The notes: generated by a model not told the origin, from the letters alone. A DNA stretch of 64,000 nucleotides from Paraconexibacter sp040581415 (GCF_040581415.1 NZ_CP114014.1:5518001-5582000); one strand, 5' to 3'; shown: positions 41,821 through 50,179, counted from the first letter of the stretch. Program-made: numbers and translations.

Positions 41821-42912
41821 TCAGGGCAGGCGGAGCGGGACCGGCTGGACACCGTTCTGGCGCCCCACCGCGATCACCGTGCGCCGATACGACGCCCTCA
41901 GGGCCGCTCTGTCGCCCAGGCCGCGGCGCAGGGCGTCGCCGATCGGCAGCACCGTGAAGTCCGAGCGGCGCACCCAGGTCGGGACGTACCGGATCCCTGC
42001 CACGCGGGACCCGCGGGCGTCGACGACGACGTCGAGCTGCGCGATCAGCCCGTCCTGGCTGCCCGCCGGCGAGGACTGGTTGGAGATGAGGTTGCCCTCG
42101 CCGAAGACGACGAGCTTCCCGTTGACCCGGCGGATCGGCTGCACGACGTGCGCGTGCTGGCCGACGACCCCGGTGATCGCGCTGGAGCGGGTCAGCGCGT
42201 TCGCGAGCCGCTTCTGGAACGGGCTCGGCTCGGTCCGGTACTCGGCGCCCCAGTGGATGTTGACGATCACGACCTGTGCACCCGCGCGGCGAGCGCGCTT
42301 GGCCTCCGCGATGATGCGGGCGGCCTTCGCGACGTTGACGGACCAGGGGTTCGGCAGCGGGATGCCGTTCGTCATCTCCGTGTACGAGAGGAAGGCGACC
42401 CGCACGCCCTTCACGGTCTTGATCAGCGGCGTCCGCTGCGCCGCGGCGGACGGGAAGCTGCCGGTGTGCTCGATCCCCTGGGCGTCGAGCTTGCGGCCCG
42501 TCGCGGTCACGCCGCGCTGGCCGCGGTCGACCGAGTGGTTGGACGCGGTGCTGCACGCGTCCCAGCCGGTCTCCCGGATCGCGCGCGCGAGGCCGCCCGG
42601 GGTGTTGAACGCGGGGTAGCCACTCGGCGCACCGGGCGCCATCGGCGTCTCGAGGTGGCAGAGCGCGAGGTCCGCGGCGCTGACGTAGGGCCGGACGAGC
42701 CGCAGCATCGGCGCGAAGTCGTACCGCCGCCCGCCGCCGAGTGCGTGGGCACGCTGGTAGATCGGCGAGTGGATCAGCAGGTCGCCGGTCGCGACGATCG
42801 ACAGGTGCTTCGCGCGCTTCGGTGCCGGGGCGCCCGCGGCGCCGGTCGTCCCGACCGTGAGCGCCAGCACCGCTGCCGCGGCCGACGCGACGGCGGTCCG
42901 GCGACGGCTCAC
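41821..42912 (-). CDS. CapA-family exported metallophosphatase-like protein
   Basis: 363 residues with a signal peptide (MSRRRTAVASAAAAVLALTVG to about residue 27). CapA/PgsA (poly-gamma-glutamate synthesis) features: IVATGDLLIH at the start, LCHLETPM, TASNHSVDRG, NIHWGAEYR and GQHAHVVQPI, i.e. the Asp/Asn/His set of a calcineurin-like metal site. The family helps capsule polyglutamate anchoring or acts as a metallophosphatase at the cell surface; other pgs/cap genes are absent, so the capsule role is uncertain. The start overlaps the stop of the upstream MpaB-like gene by 4 bases. Confidence 0.87.
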   Translation of the reverse strand: MSRRRTAVASAAAAVLALTVGTTGAAGAPAPKRAKHLSIVATGDLLIHSPIYQRAHALGGGRRYDFAPMLRLVRPYVSAADLALCHLETPMAPGAPSGYPAFNTPGGLARAIRETGWDACSTASNHSVDRGQRGVTATGRKLDAQGIEHTGSFPSAAAQRTPLIKTVKGVRVAFLSYTEMTNGIPLPNPWSVNVAKAARIIAEAKRARRAGAQVVIVNIHWGAEYRTEPSPFQKRLANALTRSSAITGVVGQHAHVVQPIRRVNGKLVVFGEGNLISNQSSPAGSQDGLIAQLDVVVDARGSRVAGIRYVPTWVRRSDFTVLPIGDALRRGLGDRAALRASYRRTVIAVGRQNGVQPVPLRLP

Positions 42913-43736
42913 GCTGCGCGCAGGGCCCGGGCGGCCTGGGCGCTCGGCACGCTGCGCACGCGGCCGGGGAGCAGCGGGATGAGGACGCGCTTGATGTACT
43001 CGGCGCCGCCGGCGACCGCCACCGCCCGGAGCGGGTCCCAGCCCAGGCGGTACTGGCGCCGGACGTCGGGCGGCAGCAGGCCGACCGTGATCTGGTTCAC
43101 GAGCTCCACCAGCGGACGCGCGGCGAGCGGGACCGGCGGGCGCAGGACGATCCGCTTCCCGAGCTCGCGGGCGGTGTCCGTGACGGTGAGGTCGCCCGAG
43201 GCGAGCATGCGGTCCATGTAGTCGGTGAAGTCCACGGCGGTCTTCGGCATGTCGCGGGCCTTGAGGCCGAAGAGCCGCCCCATGATCTTGAAGTCCTGCC
43301 AGTAGGCCTCGCGCTCAGCATCGCTCAGCGTGCGGACGTAGCGCTCGTACGCCAGCTGCGAGGAGTCCGCGAGGGACGCGAGGATCCACAGCAGGAGCTC
43401 CGGGTCGTCGGCCGCGTAGGGCGTGCCGGCGGGGAACCGGCCCGCGTCCGCCGGCAGGACGCCCGTGACCTGCGCGTGCCGCGCGCGCACGTGGCGGCAC
43501 ATCGTGTCCGCCCGCGCCTTCGGGCCGAACGTGATGGCGTCGAGGACGTCGGCTGTCCGCCGCAGCCGCGCGTAAGGGTCGTCGAGGTCCCCGGTCGACA
43601 TGAAGAAGCCCTCGAACGCGACAGGATGCGCGGCCATCATGAGCAGGGCGCGCGGGCCGCCGAGGCCCACCGCGCGCTCACCGTGCACCTGGCGGATGAG
43701 GGCGCCTTCCTTGAAGTAGGTCGCAGCAGGGCGCAT
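42909..43736 (-). CDS. Oxygenase MpaB-family protein (DUF2236)
   Basis: 275 residues from ATG 43736; a TTG at 43745 is in frame but less likely. Family stretches: GGPRALLMMAAHPVAFEGFF, DPYARLRRTADVLDAITFG, DDPELLLWILASLADSSQLAYERYV and DFTDYMDRML. DUF2236/MpaB proteins are helical, bind heme in some members (latex-clearing protein Lcp is a relative) and are thought to be oxygenases; the conserved His and Arg of the family are present. A TACCTT hexamer lies 7 bases before ATG 43736. It is coupled to the CapA-like gene. Confidence 0.82.
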   Translation of the reverse strand: MRPAATYFKEGALIRQVHGERAVGLGGPRALLMMAAHPVAFEGFFMSTGDLDDPYARLRRTADVLDAITFGPKARADTMCRHVRARHAQVTGVLPADAGRFPAGTPYAADDPELLLWILASLADSSQLAYERYVRTLSDAEREAYWQDFKIMGRLFGLKARDMPKTAVDFTDYMDRMLASGDLTVTDTARELGKRIVLRPPVPLAARPLVELVNQITVGLLPPDVRRQYRLGWDPLRAVAVAGGAEYIKRVLIPLLPGRVRSVPSAQAARALRAA

Positions 43737-43743
43737 CGCATAC

Positions 43744-43762
43744 AAGGTACGACGACTACGCT
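43744..43762. promoter_or_regulatory. Back-to-back -10 elements of the MpaB-like and precorrin-2 dehydrogenase genes
   Basis: TACCTT on the minus strand (43744-43749) is 7 bases before ATG 43736. TACGCT on the plus strand (43757-43762) is 10 bases before ATG 43773, with AGGAAGGA as ribosome binding site between. The two genes start 36 bases apart, so the promoters must overlap. Confidence 0.45.
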
Positions 43763-43772
43763 AGGAAGGACC

Positions 43773-44513
43773 ATGCCTGCCGCCGCCTATGCCGGGAAAG
43801 AGTGCGTCTGCCAGTTCAAGCGCGGGATCTGCGATCAGACCTGCGTCAAGGACATGCTCGAGACGCCGTTCTACATCGCCTGCCTGAAGCTGCGCGGCCG
43901 GCGCTGCCTCGTCGTCGGCGGTGGCGCGATGGGCCTGGAGAAGACCGAGGGCCTGCTCGCGTGCGACGGTGACGTGACCGTGATCGCCCCGGAGGCCGGG
44001 CCCGAGCTCGAGGCGCTGGCCGCCGAGGGCTCGATCAGGTGGGAGGCGCGCGAGTACGCCGGGATCGAGGACCTCGAGGGCATCTTCATGGTGATCGCCT
44101 GCACCGACGACACCGACATCAACATCCGCATCTACGACGACGCCGAGCGCCGCGCGATGCTCGTGAACATCGTCGACGTCCCGCCGCTGTGCAACTTCAT
44201 CCTGCCGGCGATCGTCCGCATGGGGCCGCTCGCGATCGCGATCTCGACGGCCGGTGCGTCCCCCGCCCTGGCCAAGCGGATGAAGTCCGAGGTCGCGCAG
44301 CTCTTCGGCGAGGAGTACGCCACGCTCGCCGTGATGCTGAACGACGCCCGTGGCTGGGCGAAGGGCACGCTGCCGACCTACCAGGACCGCAAGGCGTTCT
44401 TCGAGGAGATCGTCGGCGGCGACCCGGACCCGATCGAGCTCCTCCGCGCCGGCAACCCGGGCGCGGTGGCCGACATCATCGCCAGCGCGCAGCGGGCACA
44501 TCAGCCCGCCTGA
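43773..44513 (+). CDS. Precorrin-2 dehydrogenase / sirohydrochlorin ferrochelatase-like, with Cys-rich N-terminus
   Basis: 246 residues. The NAD-binding part has CLVVGGGAMGLEKTEGLL, VTVIAPEAGPELEALA, FMVIACTDDTDINIRIYDDA and the conserved NIVDVPPLCNFILPAIV with AISTAGASPALAKRMKSE, as in CysG/Met8/SirC enzymes that turn precorrin-2 into sirohydrochlorin. The first ~30 residues are unusual: Cys11, Cys13, Cys20 and Cys24 form a CxC...CxxxC cluster that could bind a metal or iron-sulfur centre. The methyltransferase for the preceding step is in the cobA-hemD fusion at 51053. The ribosome binding site AGGAAGGA is close to ideal. Confidence 0.88.
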   Translation: MPAAAYAGKECVCQFKRGICDQTCVKDMLETPFYIACLKLRGRRCLVVGGGAMGLEKTEGLLACDGDVTVIAPEAGPELEALAAEGSIRWEAREYAGIEDLEGIFMVIACTDDTDINIRIYDDAERRAMLVNIVDVPPLCNFILPAIVRMGPLAIAISTAGASPALAKRMKSEVAQLFGEEYATLAVMLNDARGWAKGTLPTYQDRKAFFEEIVGGDPDPIELLRAGNPGAVADIIASAQRAHQPA

Positions 44514-44539
44514 CCGACGGTCGGGGCCGCGCCGGCGGG

Positions 44540-44839
44540 TCAGCCGTCAGGGCCGAGGACGAGCATTAGGCCCACGGCCAGCAACACGCCGCCGACCACG
44601 CAGGCCGTGACCACCGACTGAAGCAGGCCGAACGCCACCCGGCGGGTGCGCGCGCCCGTGGCGGCGATCGCGGGGTCCGCCACCCGCCACAGCACGACGG
44701 CCTCGACCGCGAGGGCCGCGATCCACGCCGGTGACCCCAGCCACCGCGGGACGCCGAGGAGCTGCACGAACACCAGGCCGAGTAGGACGAGCGGCGCGAC
44801 GCCGAGGGCTATGAGCCGGAAGCGGCGGTCGGCGTGCAC
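44540..44839 (-). CDS. Small membrane protein of unknown function
   Basis: 99 residues from GTG 44839 with three hydrophobic helices (LIALGVAPLVLLGLVFV, WIAALAVEAVVLWRV and a C-terminal one around VVTACVVGGVLLAVGLML). No conserved motif is recognised. It lies 112 bases downstream of another small membrane protein gene on the same strand, and both may be parts of one transcript. The 112-base gap shows no gene. Confidence 0.55.
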   Translation of the reverse strand: MHADRRFRLIALGVAPLVLLGLVFVQLLGVPRWLGSPAWIAALAVEAVVLWRVADPAIAATGARTRRVAFGLLQSVVTACVVGGVLLAVGLMLVLGPDG

Positions 44840-44951
44840 GTGGACGAGTACGCCGCGCCCGGTGCGAGGTCACACCGGCGCGCTCAGCGGAAGCACGTGT
44901 CGCAGTCGAGGATCATGGAGAGAGGGTGACCGCACGGCCGCTCAGGCTGGT

Positions 44952-45341
44952 TCAGCTCAGGCACTTCTCGACGCCCGCGCAGGCGACAACGAGGACCAGG
45001 CCGAGCGCCAGATAGCCGACCATGACCCAGACCGCGGCGCCGAACGCCGCGAGCGGCACGCTGATCGCGAGCCAGGTCCGCCGCCGTGCCGCGGCCATCC
45101 GCTGAAGGCCGGCACCGCGACCGAGGACGGCGACCTGGGCGGCGAGCAGCCCGATCCAGACGGCGTCCGCCAGCGCGGCGCCGATCAACCCGCCCGCCCC
45201 GATGGCCGACAGCGCCCACGCGGCGGCGGCCAGGTGCGCCAGGCCGAACGCGGCGCTCCCGAGCAGCCAGTAGCCGGCGCCGGGGCCGTCGCTGGCGGGC
45301 TTCGCGGCGGGACCGACGGGGACTGCGACTGGCTGCGACAT
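44952..45341 (-). CDS. Small membrane protein under two-operator promoter
   Basis: 129 residues with a Pro-rich soluble start and four hydrophobic helices (about 24-45, 48-70, 85-110, 112-126), ending in CAGVEKCLS. Unknown family. Unlike most genes here it has a clear ribosome binding site, GAAGAGGAGACG, 7-10 bases before the ATG. It is transcribed from the promoter with paired palindromic operators at 45367-45407, so it should be repressed by a TetR-type regulator encoded elsewhere; such targets are often transporters or membrane stress proteins (inference). Confidence 0.65.
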   Translation of the reverse strand: MSQPVAVPVGPAAKPASDGPGAGYWLLGSAAFGLAHLAAAAWALSAIGAGGLIGAALADAVWIGLLAAQVAVLGRGAGLQRMAAARRRTWLAISVPLAAFGAAVWVMVGYLALGLVLVVACAGVEKCLS

Positions 45342-45366
45342 GGTGGTCGTCTCCTCTTCAGATGCT

Positions 45367-45407
45367 TGCTGACCGATGGTTGGCAGAGTAGCTGACCGAT
45401 GGTCAGC
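45367..45407 (-). promoter_or_regulatory. Promoter with two palindromic operators
   Basis: Operator 1 (45367-45385, TGCTGACC-GAT-GGTTGGCA, imperfect) and operator 2 (45391-45407, GCTGACC-GAT-GGTCAGC, perfect 7+3+7) share the word GCTGACCGATGGT and are centred 23 bases apart. On the minus strand TACTCT (45385-45390) between them is a good -10, with TTGCAT 18 bases upstream as -35. Operator 2 fills the spacer and operator 1 covers the start site. Typical of TetR-family repression. Confidence 0.7.
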
Positions 45408-45453
45408 AATGCAAGCACCCCGTGTTCACGCCCCGACTGCGAGCATGCGACTC

Positions 45454-45942
45454 ATGGCCGACCGCCTCACCCACCTCGACGAGCACGGCGCCGCGCGCAT
45501 GGTCGACGTCGGCGCGAAGGCGGTGACCGGCCGGCGCGCCGTCGCCCGCGGCACCGTGGCGATGAGCCCGCAGACCGCGGCGGCCGTGGCCGCCGGCGAC
45601 GCGCCGAAGGGCGACGTGGTCGGCGTCGCGCGGATCGCCGGCATCCTCGCCGCCAAGCGCACCGGCGACCTGATCCCCCTGTGTCACCCGCTCGCGCTCG
45701 ACCATGTCGACGTCGACGCTGTCGTCGACACTCAGGCCGGGACCGTCACCCTGACGGCCACGGCGTCCACCACGGCGCGCACCGGCGTCGAGATGGAGGC
45801 GATGACCGCCGTCAGCATCGCCGCGCTCACGGTCTACGACATGGTCAAGGGCCTCGACAAGGGCGTCACGATCCGCGAGGTCTGCCTGCTGGAGAAGACC
45901 GGCGGCAAGTCCGGCGCGTGGCGCCGGGCCGAACCGCACTGA
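45454..45942 (+). CDS. moaC: Cyclic pyranopterin monophosphate synthase MoaC
   Basis: 162 residues, normal MoaC length. Signature stretches: LTHLDEHGAARMVDVGAKAVTGRRAVARG, IPLCHPLALDHVDVD with the active-site His residues, and GVEMEAMTAVSIAALTVYDMVKGLDKG, ending in LLEKTGGKSG. It converts the MoaA product to cyclic pyranopterin monophosphate in molybdenum cofactor synthesis. ATG 45454 is preferred over ATG 45445. It heads a co-directional run; moaB-like follows after 2 bases. moaA, moaD and moaE are not in the window. Confidence 0.96.
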   Translation: MADRLTHLDEHGAARMVDVGAKAVTGRRAVARGTVAMSPQTAAAVAAGDAPKGDVVGVARIAGILAAKRTGDLIPLCHPLALDHVDVDAVVDTQAGTVTLTATASTTARTGVEMEAMTAVSIAALTVYDMVKGLDKGVTIREVCLLEKTGGKSGAWRRAEPH

Positions 45943-45944
45943 CG

Positions 45945-46433
45945 ATGCGCACCGCGGTCCTCACGATCTCCACCTCGCTCGCCGCCGGCCAGGGCGACGA
46001 CGCCTCCGGCCCGCTGCTGGCGCAGCTGGCGACCGACGCCGGGTGCACGGTCGAGCTCGCCGAGGTGGTGACCGACGCCACCGCAGCCATCGCGGCCCGC
46101 CTGCGGGACCTGGTCGCCGACGACTTCGCCGTGATCCTCACCACCGGCGGGACCGGCTTCACCCCCGACGACCACACCCCGGAGGCCACGCGCGCCATCA
46201 TCGAGCGCGACGCGCCCGGCATCGCCGAGGCCCTCCGCGCCGAGGGCCTGAAGCACAAGCCGCACGCGATGCTGACCCGCGGCGTAGCCGGGCTGGCCGG
46301 CCGCACGCTGATCGTGAACTTCCCCGGCAGTCCGAAGGCCCTGAACGAGACCTTCGGGGTCCTCGCCGCCGTGCTCCCGCACGCCGTCGGCTCCCTCCGG
46401 CAGGACCATGGACGCCGCAGCACCGGCCATTGA
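45945..46433 (+). CDS. moaB: Molybdenum cofactor protein MoaB/Mog-like
   Basis: 162 residues. The molybdopterin-binding fold is clear: AVLTISTSLAAGQGDDASG, AVILTTGGTGFTPDDHTPEATRAI, HAMLTRGVAGLAGRTLIVNFPGSPKALNE. Members adenylylate molybdopterin (Mog) or help in cofactor synthesis (MoaB). Which of the two applies cannot be told from this sequence. It starts 2 bases after moaC and overlaps ccmA by 26 bases, so the cofactor genes and cytochrome c maturation genes are tightly coupled. Confidence 0.93.
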   Translation: MRTAVLTISTSLAAGQGDDASGPLLAQLATDAGCTVELAEVVTDATAAIAARLRDLVADDFAVILTTGGTGFTPDDHTPEATRAIIERDAPGIAEALRAEGLKHKPHAMLTRGVAGLAGRTLIVNFPGSPKALNETFGVLAAVLPHAVGSLRQDHGRRSTGH

Positions 46434-47100
46434 GCTCGACGGCCTGCGCCGCCGCTACGGCCATCGGCTCGCGCTCGACGGCGTGACGCTGACGCTCGCG
46501 GCCGGCCAGACGCTCGTCGTGTTCGGCCCGAACGGCGCGGGGAAGTCGACGCTGCTGCGCGTCCTCGCGACCCTGCTGCGCCCGACGGACGGGGTCGTCC
46601 GCATCCTCGGGGAGGCGCTGCCCGAGCGCGCCTGGATCGTCCGCGGGCACCTCGGCCTGCTGACCCACGAGCCGCTCCTCTACGGCGACCTCAGCGCGCG
46701 CGAGAACCTGCGCTTCCACGCCCGCCTGCGCGGCGTCCCGCTGCAGCGCGTCGACGACCTGCTCGCCGAGGTCAAGCTCGAGCGCCGTGCCGACGAGCCG
46801 GTGCACACGTACTCGCGCGGGATGCTGCAGCGGACCGCCGCCTGCCGCGCGGTCCTCCACGACCCGGCGCTGCTGCTCCTCGATGAGCCGCGCGCGAACC
46901 TCGACCCGGGCGCGATCGAGCTGCTCGAGCCGCTGGTCGGGCGCCAGTCCGGCCGCAGCCGCGTCGTCACGAGCCACGACCCGGCTGCGGGCCTGGCCGA
47001 GGCCGACCTCGTCCTGGGCCTGAAGGACGGCCGGACCGCGTTCCTCGCCGCCCCGGACGAGCTGACGCCGGGCGCGATCACGGACCTGTACCGCACATGA
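46408..47100 (+). CDS. ccmA: Heme exporter ATP-binding protein CcmA
   Basis: 230-residue ABC ATPase. Walker A FGPNGAGKSTLLRVLATLLRP (written in two parts in the fold), Q-loop LLTHEPLLYG, signature YSRGMLQR, Walker B LLLLDEPRANLD and the switch His SHDP. The short signature SRGM, the THEP loop and the neighbours identify CcmA. With CcmB it forms the ABC unit of cytochrome c maturation System I that releases heme-loaded CcmE. It starts inside the end of the MoaB-like gene and overlaps ccmB by 4 bases. Confidence 0.92.
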   Translation: MDAAAPAIELDGLRRRYGHRLALDGVTLTLAAGQTLVVFGPNGAGKSTLLRVLATLLRPTDGVVRILGEALPERAWIVRGHLGLLTHEPLLYGDLSARENLRFHARLRGVPLQRVDDLLAEVKLERRADEPVHTYSRGMLQRTAACRAVLHDPALLLLDEPRANLDPGAIELLEPLVGRQSGRSRVVTSHDPAAGLAEADLVLGLKDGRTAFLAAPDELTPGAITDLYRT

Positions 47101-47801
47101 GCCTCGAGCCCCGCGGCATCACGACCCGGAAGGCCGTCGGCGCGCTGCTGCGCAAGGAGCTGCTGCTCGAGCGCCGCGTGCCGCAGGTCCTCCCCGCGAT
47201 GGCGCTGTTCAGCATCACCACGTTCGTCGTCTTCCGCTTCGCCCTGGACGCCACCAGCGTCGAGGGGGACACCGCCAGCGGCGTGCTGTGGGTGACGCTG
47301 CTGTTCGCGGCGATGCTCGGTGCAGGGCGTCTCTATGTGGCCGACCACGAGGAGGGCGGCATCGACGCCCTCCTGCTCGCGCCGGTCGACCGGACCGCCC
47401 TGCTGATCAGCAAGGCCGTCACGTTCCTCGTCTTCCTCGTCCTCGTCGAGGTCGTGGCGCTCCCGGCGTTCGTGATCCTGCTGCTCGGGCCGGGCCTCTC
47501 GCCGGGTGACATCGCCGCCCTGGCGCTGGTCCTGCTGATGGCGGACGTGGGTATCGCCGTGATCGGCACGCTTTTCGGTGCGTTGGCCATCCAGACCCGG
47601 GCGCGCGACCTGATCCTGCCGCTGATGGCGCTGCCGCTGCTCGTGCCCGTGATCATCAGCGCGGCGAAGGCGAGCGCGCCACTGCTCGCCGCGACTGGCG
47701 CGGACAGCCTGCCGGGGCGGTATCTGGCCCTGCTCGGCCTCTATGATCTCGTCTTCGGGCTGCTGGCCTATGCCGTCTTCGACTACCTGTTCGACGACTA
47801 G
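47097..47801 (+). CDS. ccmB: Heme exporter membrane protein CcmB
   Basis: 234 residues with six hydrophobic helices. An N-terminal amphipathic stretch AVGALLRKELLLERRVPQVLP, the conserved LWVTLLFAAMLGAGRLYVADHEEGGIDALLLAPVDRTALLISK loop region (spread over about 63-106) and GTLFGALAIQTRARDLILPLMALPLLVPVII near the end are typical of CcmB. It forms the membrane part of the CcmAB transporter in System I cytochrome c maturation. ATGA overlap with ccmA. Confidence 0.92.
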   Translation: MSLEPRGITTRKAVGALLRKELLLERRVPQVLPAMALFSITTFVVFRFALDATSVEGDTASGVLWVTLLFAAMLGAGRLYVADHEEGGIDALLLAPVDRTALLISKAVTFLVFLVLVEVVALPAFVILLLGPGLSPGDIAALALVLLMADVGIAVIGTLFGALAIQTRARDLILPLMALPLLVPVIISAAKASAPLLAATGADSLPGRYLALLGLYDLVFGLLAYAVFDYLFDD

Positions 47802-47835
47802 CCCGCCGCCCTCAGCGAGAGAGGTCACGTCCCGG

Positions 47836-48582
47836 ATGTACTCCAGCAAGCTGCGCATCTACACCCTGGCCACCGTGGTCACGCTGGCGACCGCCTTCGG
47901 GCTCGCCGCGCTGTACGCGCCCATCGAGGCCGATCAGGGCTTCTCGCAGAAGATCTTCTACGTGCATGTCCCGATGGCGATCGTCGCGCTCGGCGGCTTC
48001 GTCTACGGCGGGATCGAGGGGCTGCGGTACCTGCGCACCCGCGACCCGAAGCACGACCTGCGCTCCTACACGGCGATTCACATGTCGGTGATCCTCGGGC
48101 TCGGCGTGCTGATCACCGGGTCGATCTGGGCCAAGGTCGCCTGGGACGTGTGGTTCGAGTGGCGCGAGGCGACGCTCGTCAGCTTCCTGATCGTCTTCCT
48201 GCTGTATGCGACCTACCAGCCGCTGCGCTTCGCGATCCTCGACCCCGAGAAGCAGGCGCGCTACGCCGCCGTCTTTGCGGTCACCGCCGGGGCGTTCGTC
48301 CCCCTGAACTTCATGGCGGTGCGCCTCGCCGAGCCGTTCATCCACCCGCGGGTGCTGAACAACACGACCGGCGGCGCCCTCCCAACCGAGATGAAGATCC
48401 CGTTCTACATCGCGCTCGTGGGAATGACGCTGCTGTTCATCACGCTGTGCAAGCTCGAGATGACCCACAAGCTGACGCGCGGCCGCGTCAAGGGCCTGGA
48501 GCGCCGCCTGGACGCGCTCCGCGGTGAGACGGACGACAGCACGCTGCCGCCCCGCTCGGCCGCCCCGCAGGTGGTCGCCTGA
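47836..48582 (+). CDS. ccmC: Heme lyase component CcmC
   Basis: 248 residues, six helices. Heme-handling features: FYVHVPMAIVALGGF and AIHMSVILG with conserved His, and the tryptophan-rich motif GSIWAKVAWDVWFEWREA, a recognisable version of WGxxWxWD. It attaches heme to CcmE in System I. ATG 47836 follows ccmB by 34 bases. A charged C-terminal helix with Arg/Lys precedes a variable tail. ccmE and ccmF are not in the window. Confidence 0.92.
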   Translation: MYSSKLRIYTLATVVTLATAFGLAALYAPIEADQGFSQKIFYVHVPMAIVALGGFVYGGIEGLRYLRTRDPKHDLRSYTAIHMSVILGLGVLITGSIWAKVAWDVWFEWREATLVSFLIVFLLYATYQPLRFAILDPEKQARYAAVFAVTAGAFVPLNFMAVRLAEPFIHPRVLNNTTGGALPTEMKIPFYIALVGMTLLFITLCKLEMTHKLTRGRVKGLERRLDALRGETDDSTLPPRSAAPQVVA

Positions 48583-48809
48583 TGCTGCTGGCGGCGAACT
48601 TCCCGGACGGCTCCGGATACGTCCTCGCGGCGTACCTGGTCTTCTTCGCCCTGCTTCTGATCTACCTGGGCATTACGGTCTACCGGATGCTGGGACTGGA
48701 GAAGCGGCTGACGACGCTCAGCGAGGAGCTCGACCGGGCGGAGGGTCGCACCGCCGCACCCCCTCTGGCCGAGCCCGTGGCCGACACCCCGAAGGACAAG
48801 ATCCTGTGA
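48582..48809 (+). CDS. ccmD: CcmD-like small membrane protein
   Basis: 75 residues. One transmembrane helix (GYVLAAYLVFFALLLIYLGITVYRM) followed by a charged coiled segment LEKRLTTLSEELDRAEG. This is the CcmD layout; the protein stabilises CcmC-CcmE-CcmAB assembly. Its ATG overlaps the ccmC stop by one base, and its stop overlaps GTG of hemA by 3 bases. Confidence 0.85.
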   Translation: MLLAANFPDGSGYVLAAYLVFFALLLIYLGITVYRMLGLEKRLTTLSEELDRAEGRTAAPPLAEPVADTPKDKIL

Positions 48810-50179
48810 CGTCCTCCTCGTCCGAGCTGCTGACGCTCGGCATCTCCTACAAGACCGCCCCCGTGGCCCTGCGTGAGCGGCTCGCGCTCACCGAGGTCGA
48901 GATGGAGCGGTTCGTCAAGCAGCTCGTCGAGGAGTCGGTCGTCCACGAGGCGGTCGCGATCTCGACCTGCAACCGGACCGAGATCTACCTCGTCAGCCAG
49001 GACCCAGTCGAGGCGGAGACGTCGCTGCTCGGGGCGCTCGCCAAGCGCGCGGACATCCGCCCGACCGAGCTCGCCGGCCTGATCTACTCGCCGCGCAACT
49101 GCGACGCGGCGCGCCACCTGTACCGGGTGACGAGCGGGCTGGAGTCCATGATCGTCGGCGAGGCCGAGGTCCAGGGGCAGGTCAAGCGCTCGTACGACTC
49201 GGCGCTGAAGGCCGGCACCACCGGCCCGCTGACGAACAAGCTGTTCACCGCCGCGCTGCAGACCGGCAAGCGCGTGCGCTCGGAGACGGGCCTGGGCTCG
49301 TCGCGGACGAGCGTGTCGACCGTCGCGGTCGACCTGGCGGCGGACGTCGTCGGCGACCTCGCAGGCCGGGACGTCGTGATCATCGGTGCCGGCGAGACCG
49401 CGGAGCTGACGGCGCAGGCGCTGGCCGCCCGCGGCGTGAGCACGCTGTTCGTCGCCAACCGCAACGCCCACCGCGCGCTGTCGCTCGCCGAGCGCTTCGG
49501 CGGCGCGGTCGTGTCGCTCGACGAGCTGCCGGCCCGCCTGGCGACCGCGGACATCGTCGTCTCCTCGACGTCGTCGCCGCATCCGATCGTCGGCTGCGAG
49601 GAGCTCGAGCTGGTCATGCGCGAGCGCGGCGGCCGGCCCCTGGTGCTGATCGACATCGCCGTCCCGCGCGACATCGAGGCGGCGTGCGGCGAGCTGACCG
49701 GCGTGACGCTGTACGACATCGATGACCTGCAGGCCGTCGTTGCGCGCAACATGTCCGTCCGCGAGGGCGAGCGCACGCAGGCGAACGCGATCGTCGAGGA
49801 CGAGATCGTCCGCTTCGCCCGCTGGATGGGGCAGCTCGACGTCCGCCCGACGATCACCGCCCTGCGCGAGCACGGGACCGACATCGTCGAAGCCGTCCTC
49901 GCCGAGAACGCCTCCCGCTGGGAGTCCGCGTCGCCCCGCGACCTGGCGCGCATCGACGCCGTCGCCCGCGCGGTGATGCAGCGGCTGCTGCACGAGCCGA
50001 CGGTGCGGCTGAAGAGCATGCAGGAACACGGCACGTCGACCGGCCACGGCCGCCTGCAGCTCGTCCGCGAGCTGTTCGCCCTGGACGAGGCGGCGGACGT
50101 GGTCCCGGCCGCCGCGGACGGCTGCCCCGTGCCGGCGGACAACGTGCGGGCGCTCGGCGGGCGCCGGCGCGGCGCGTAG
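48806..50179 (+). CDS. hemA: Glutamyl-tRNA reductase
   Basis: 457 residues from GTG 48806. Family motifs: GISYKTAPVALRERLAL, AISTCNRTEIYLV with the nucleophile Cys55, SGLESMIVGEAEVQGQVKRSY, VIIGAGETAELTAQAL (NADPH site), VSSTSSPHPI and a C-terminal dimerisation helix. It reduces glutamate on tRNA-Glu to glutamate-1-semialdehyde, the first step of C5 heme synthesis. It is coupled to ccmD, which puts heme synthesis and heme export for cytochrome c in one transcript. Confidence 0.96.
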   Translation: MTSSSSELLTLGISYKTAPVALRERLALTEVEMERFVKQLVEESVVHEAVAISTCNRTEIYLVSQDPVEAETSLLGALAKRADIRPTELAGLIYSPRNCDAARHLYRVTSGLESMIVGEAEVQGQVKRSYDSALKAGTTGPLTNKLFTAALQTGKRVRSETGLGSSRTSVSTVAVDLAADVVGDLAGRDVVIIGAGETAELTAQALAARGVSTLFVANRNAHRALSLAERFGGAVVSLDELPARLATADIVVSSTSSPHPIVGCEELELVMRERGGRPLVLIDIAVPRDIEAACGELTGVTLYDIDDLQAVVARNMSVREGERTQANAIVEDEIVRFARWMGQLDVRPTITALREHGTDIVEAVLAENASRWESASPRDLARIDAVARAVMQRLLHEPTVRLKSMQEHGTSTGHGRLQLVRELFALDEAADVVPAAADGCPVPADNVRALGGRRRGA

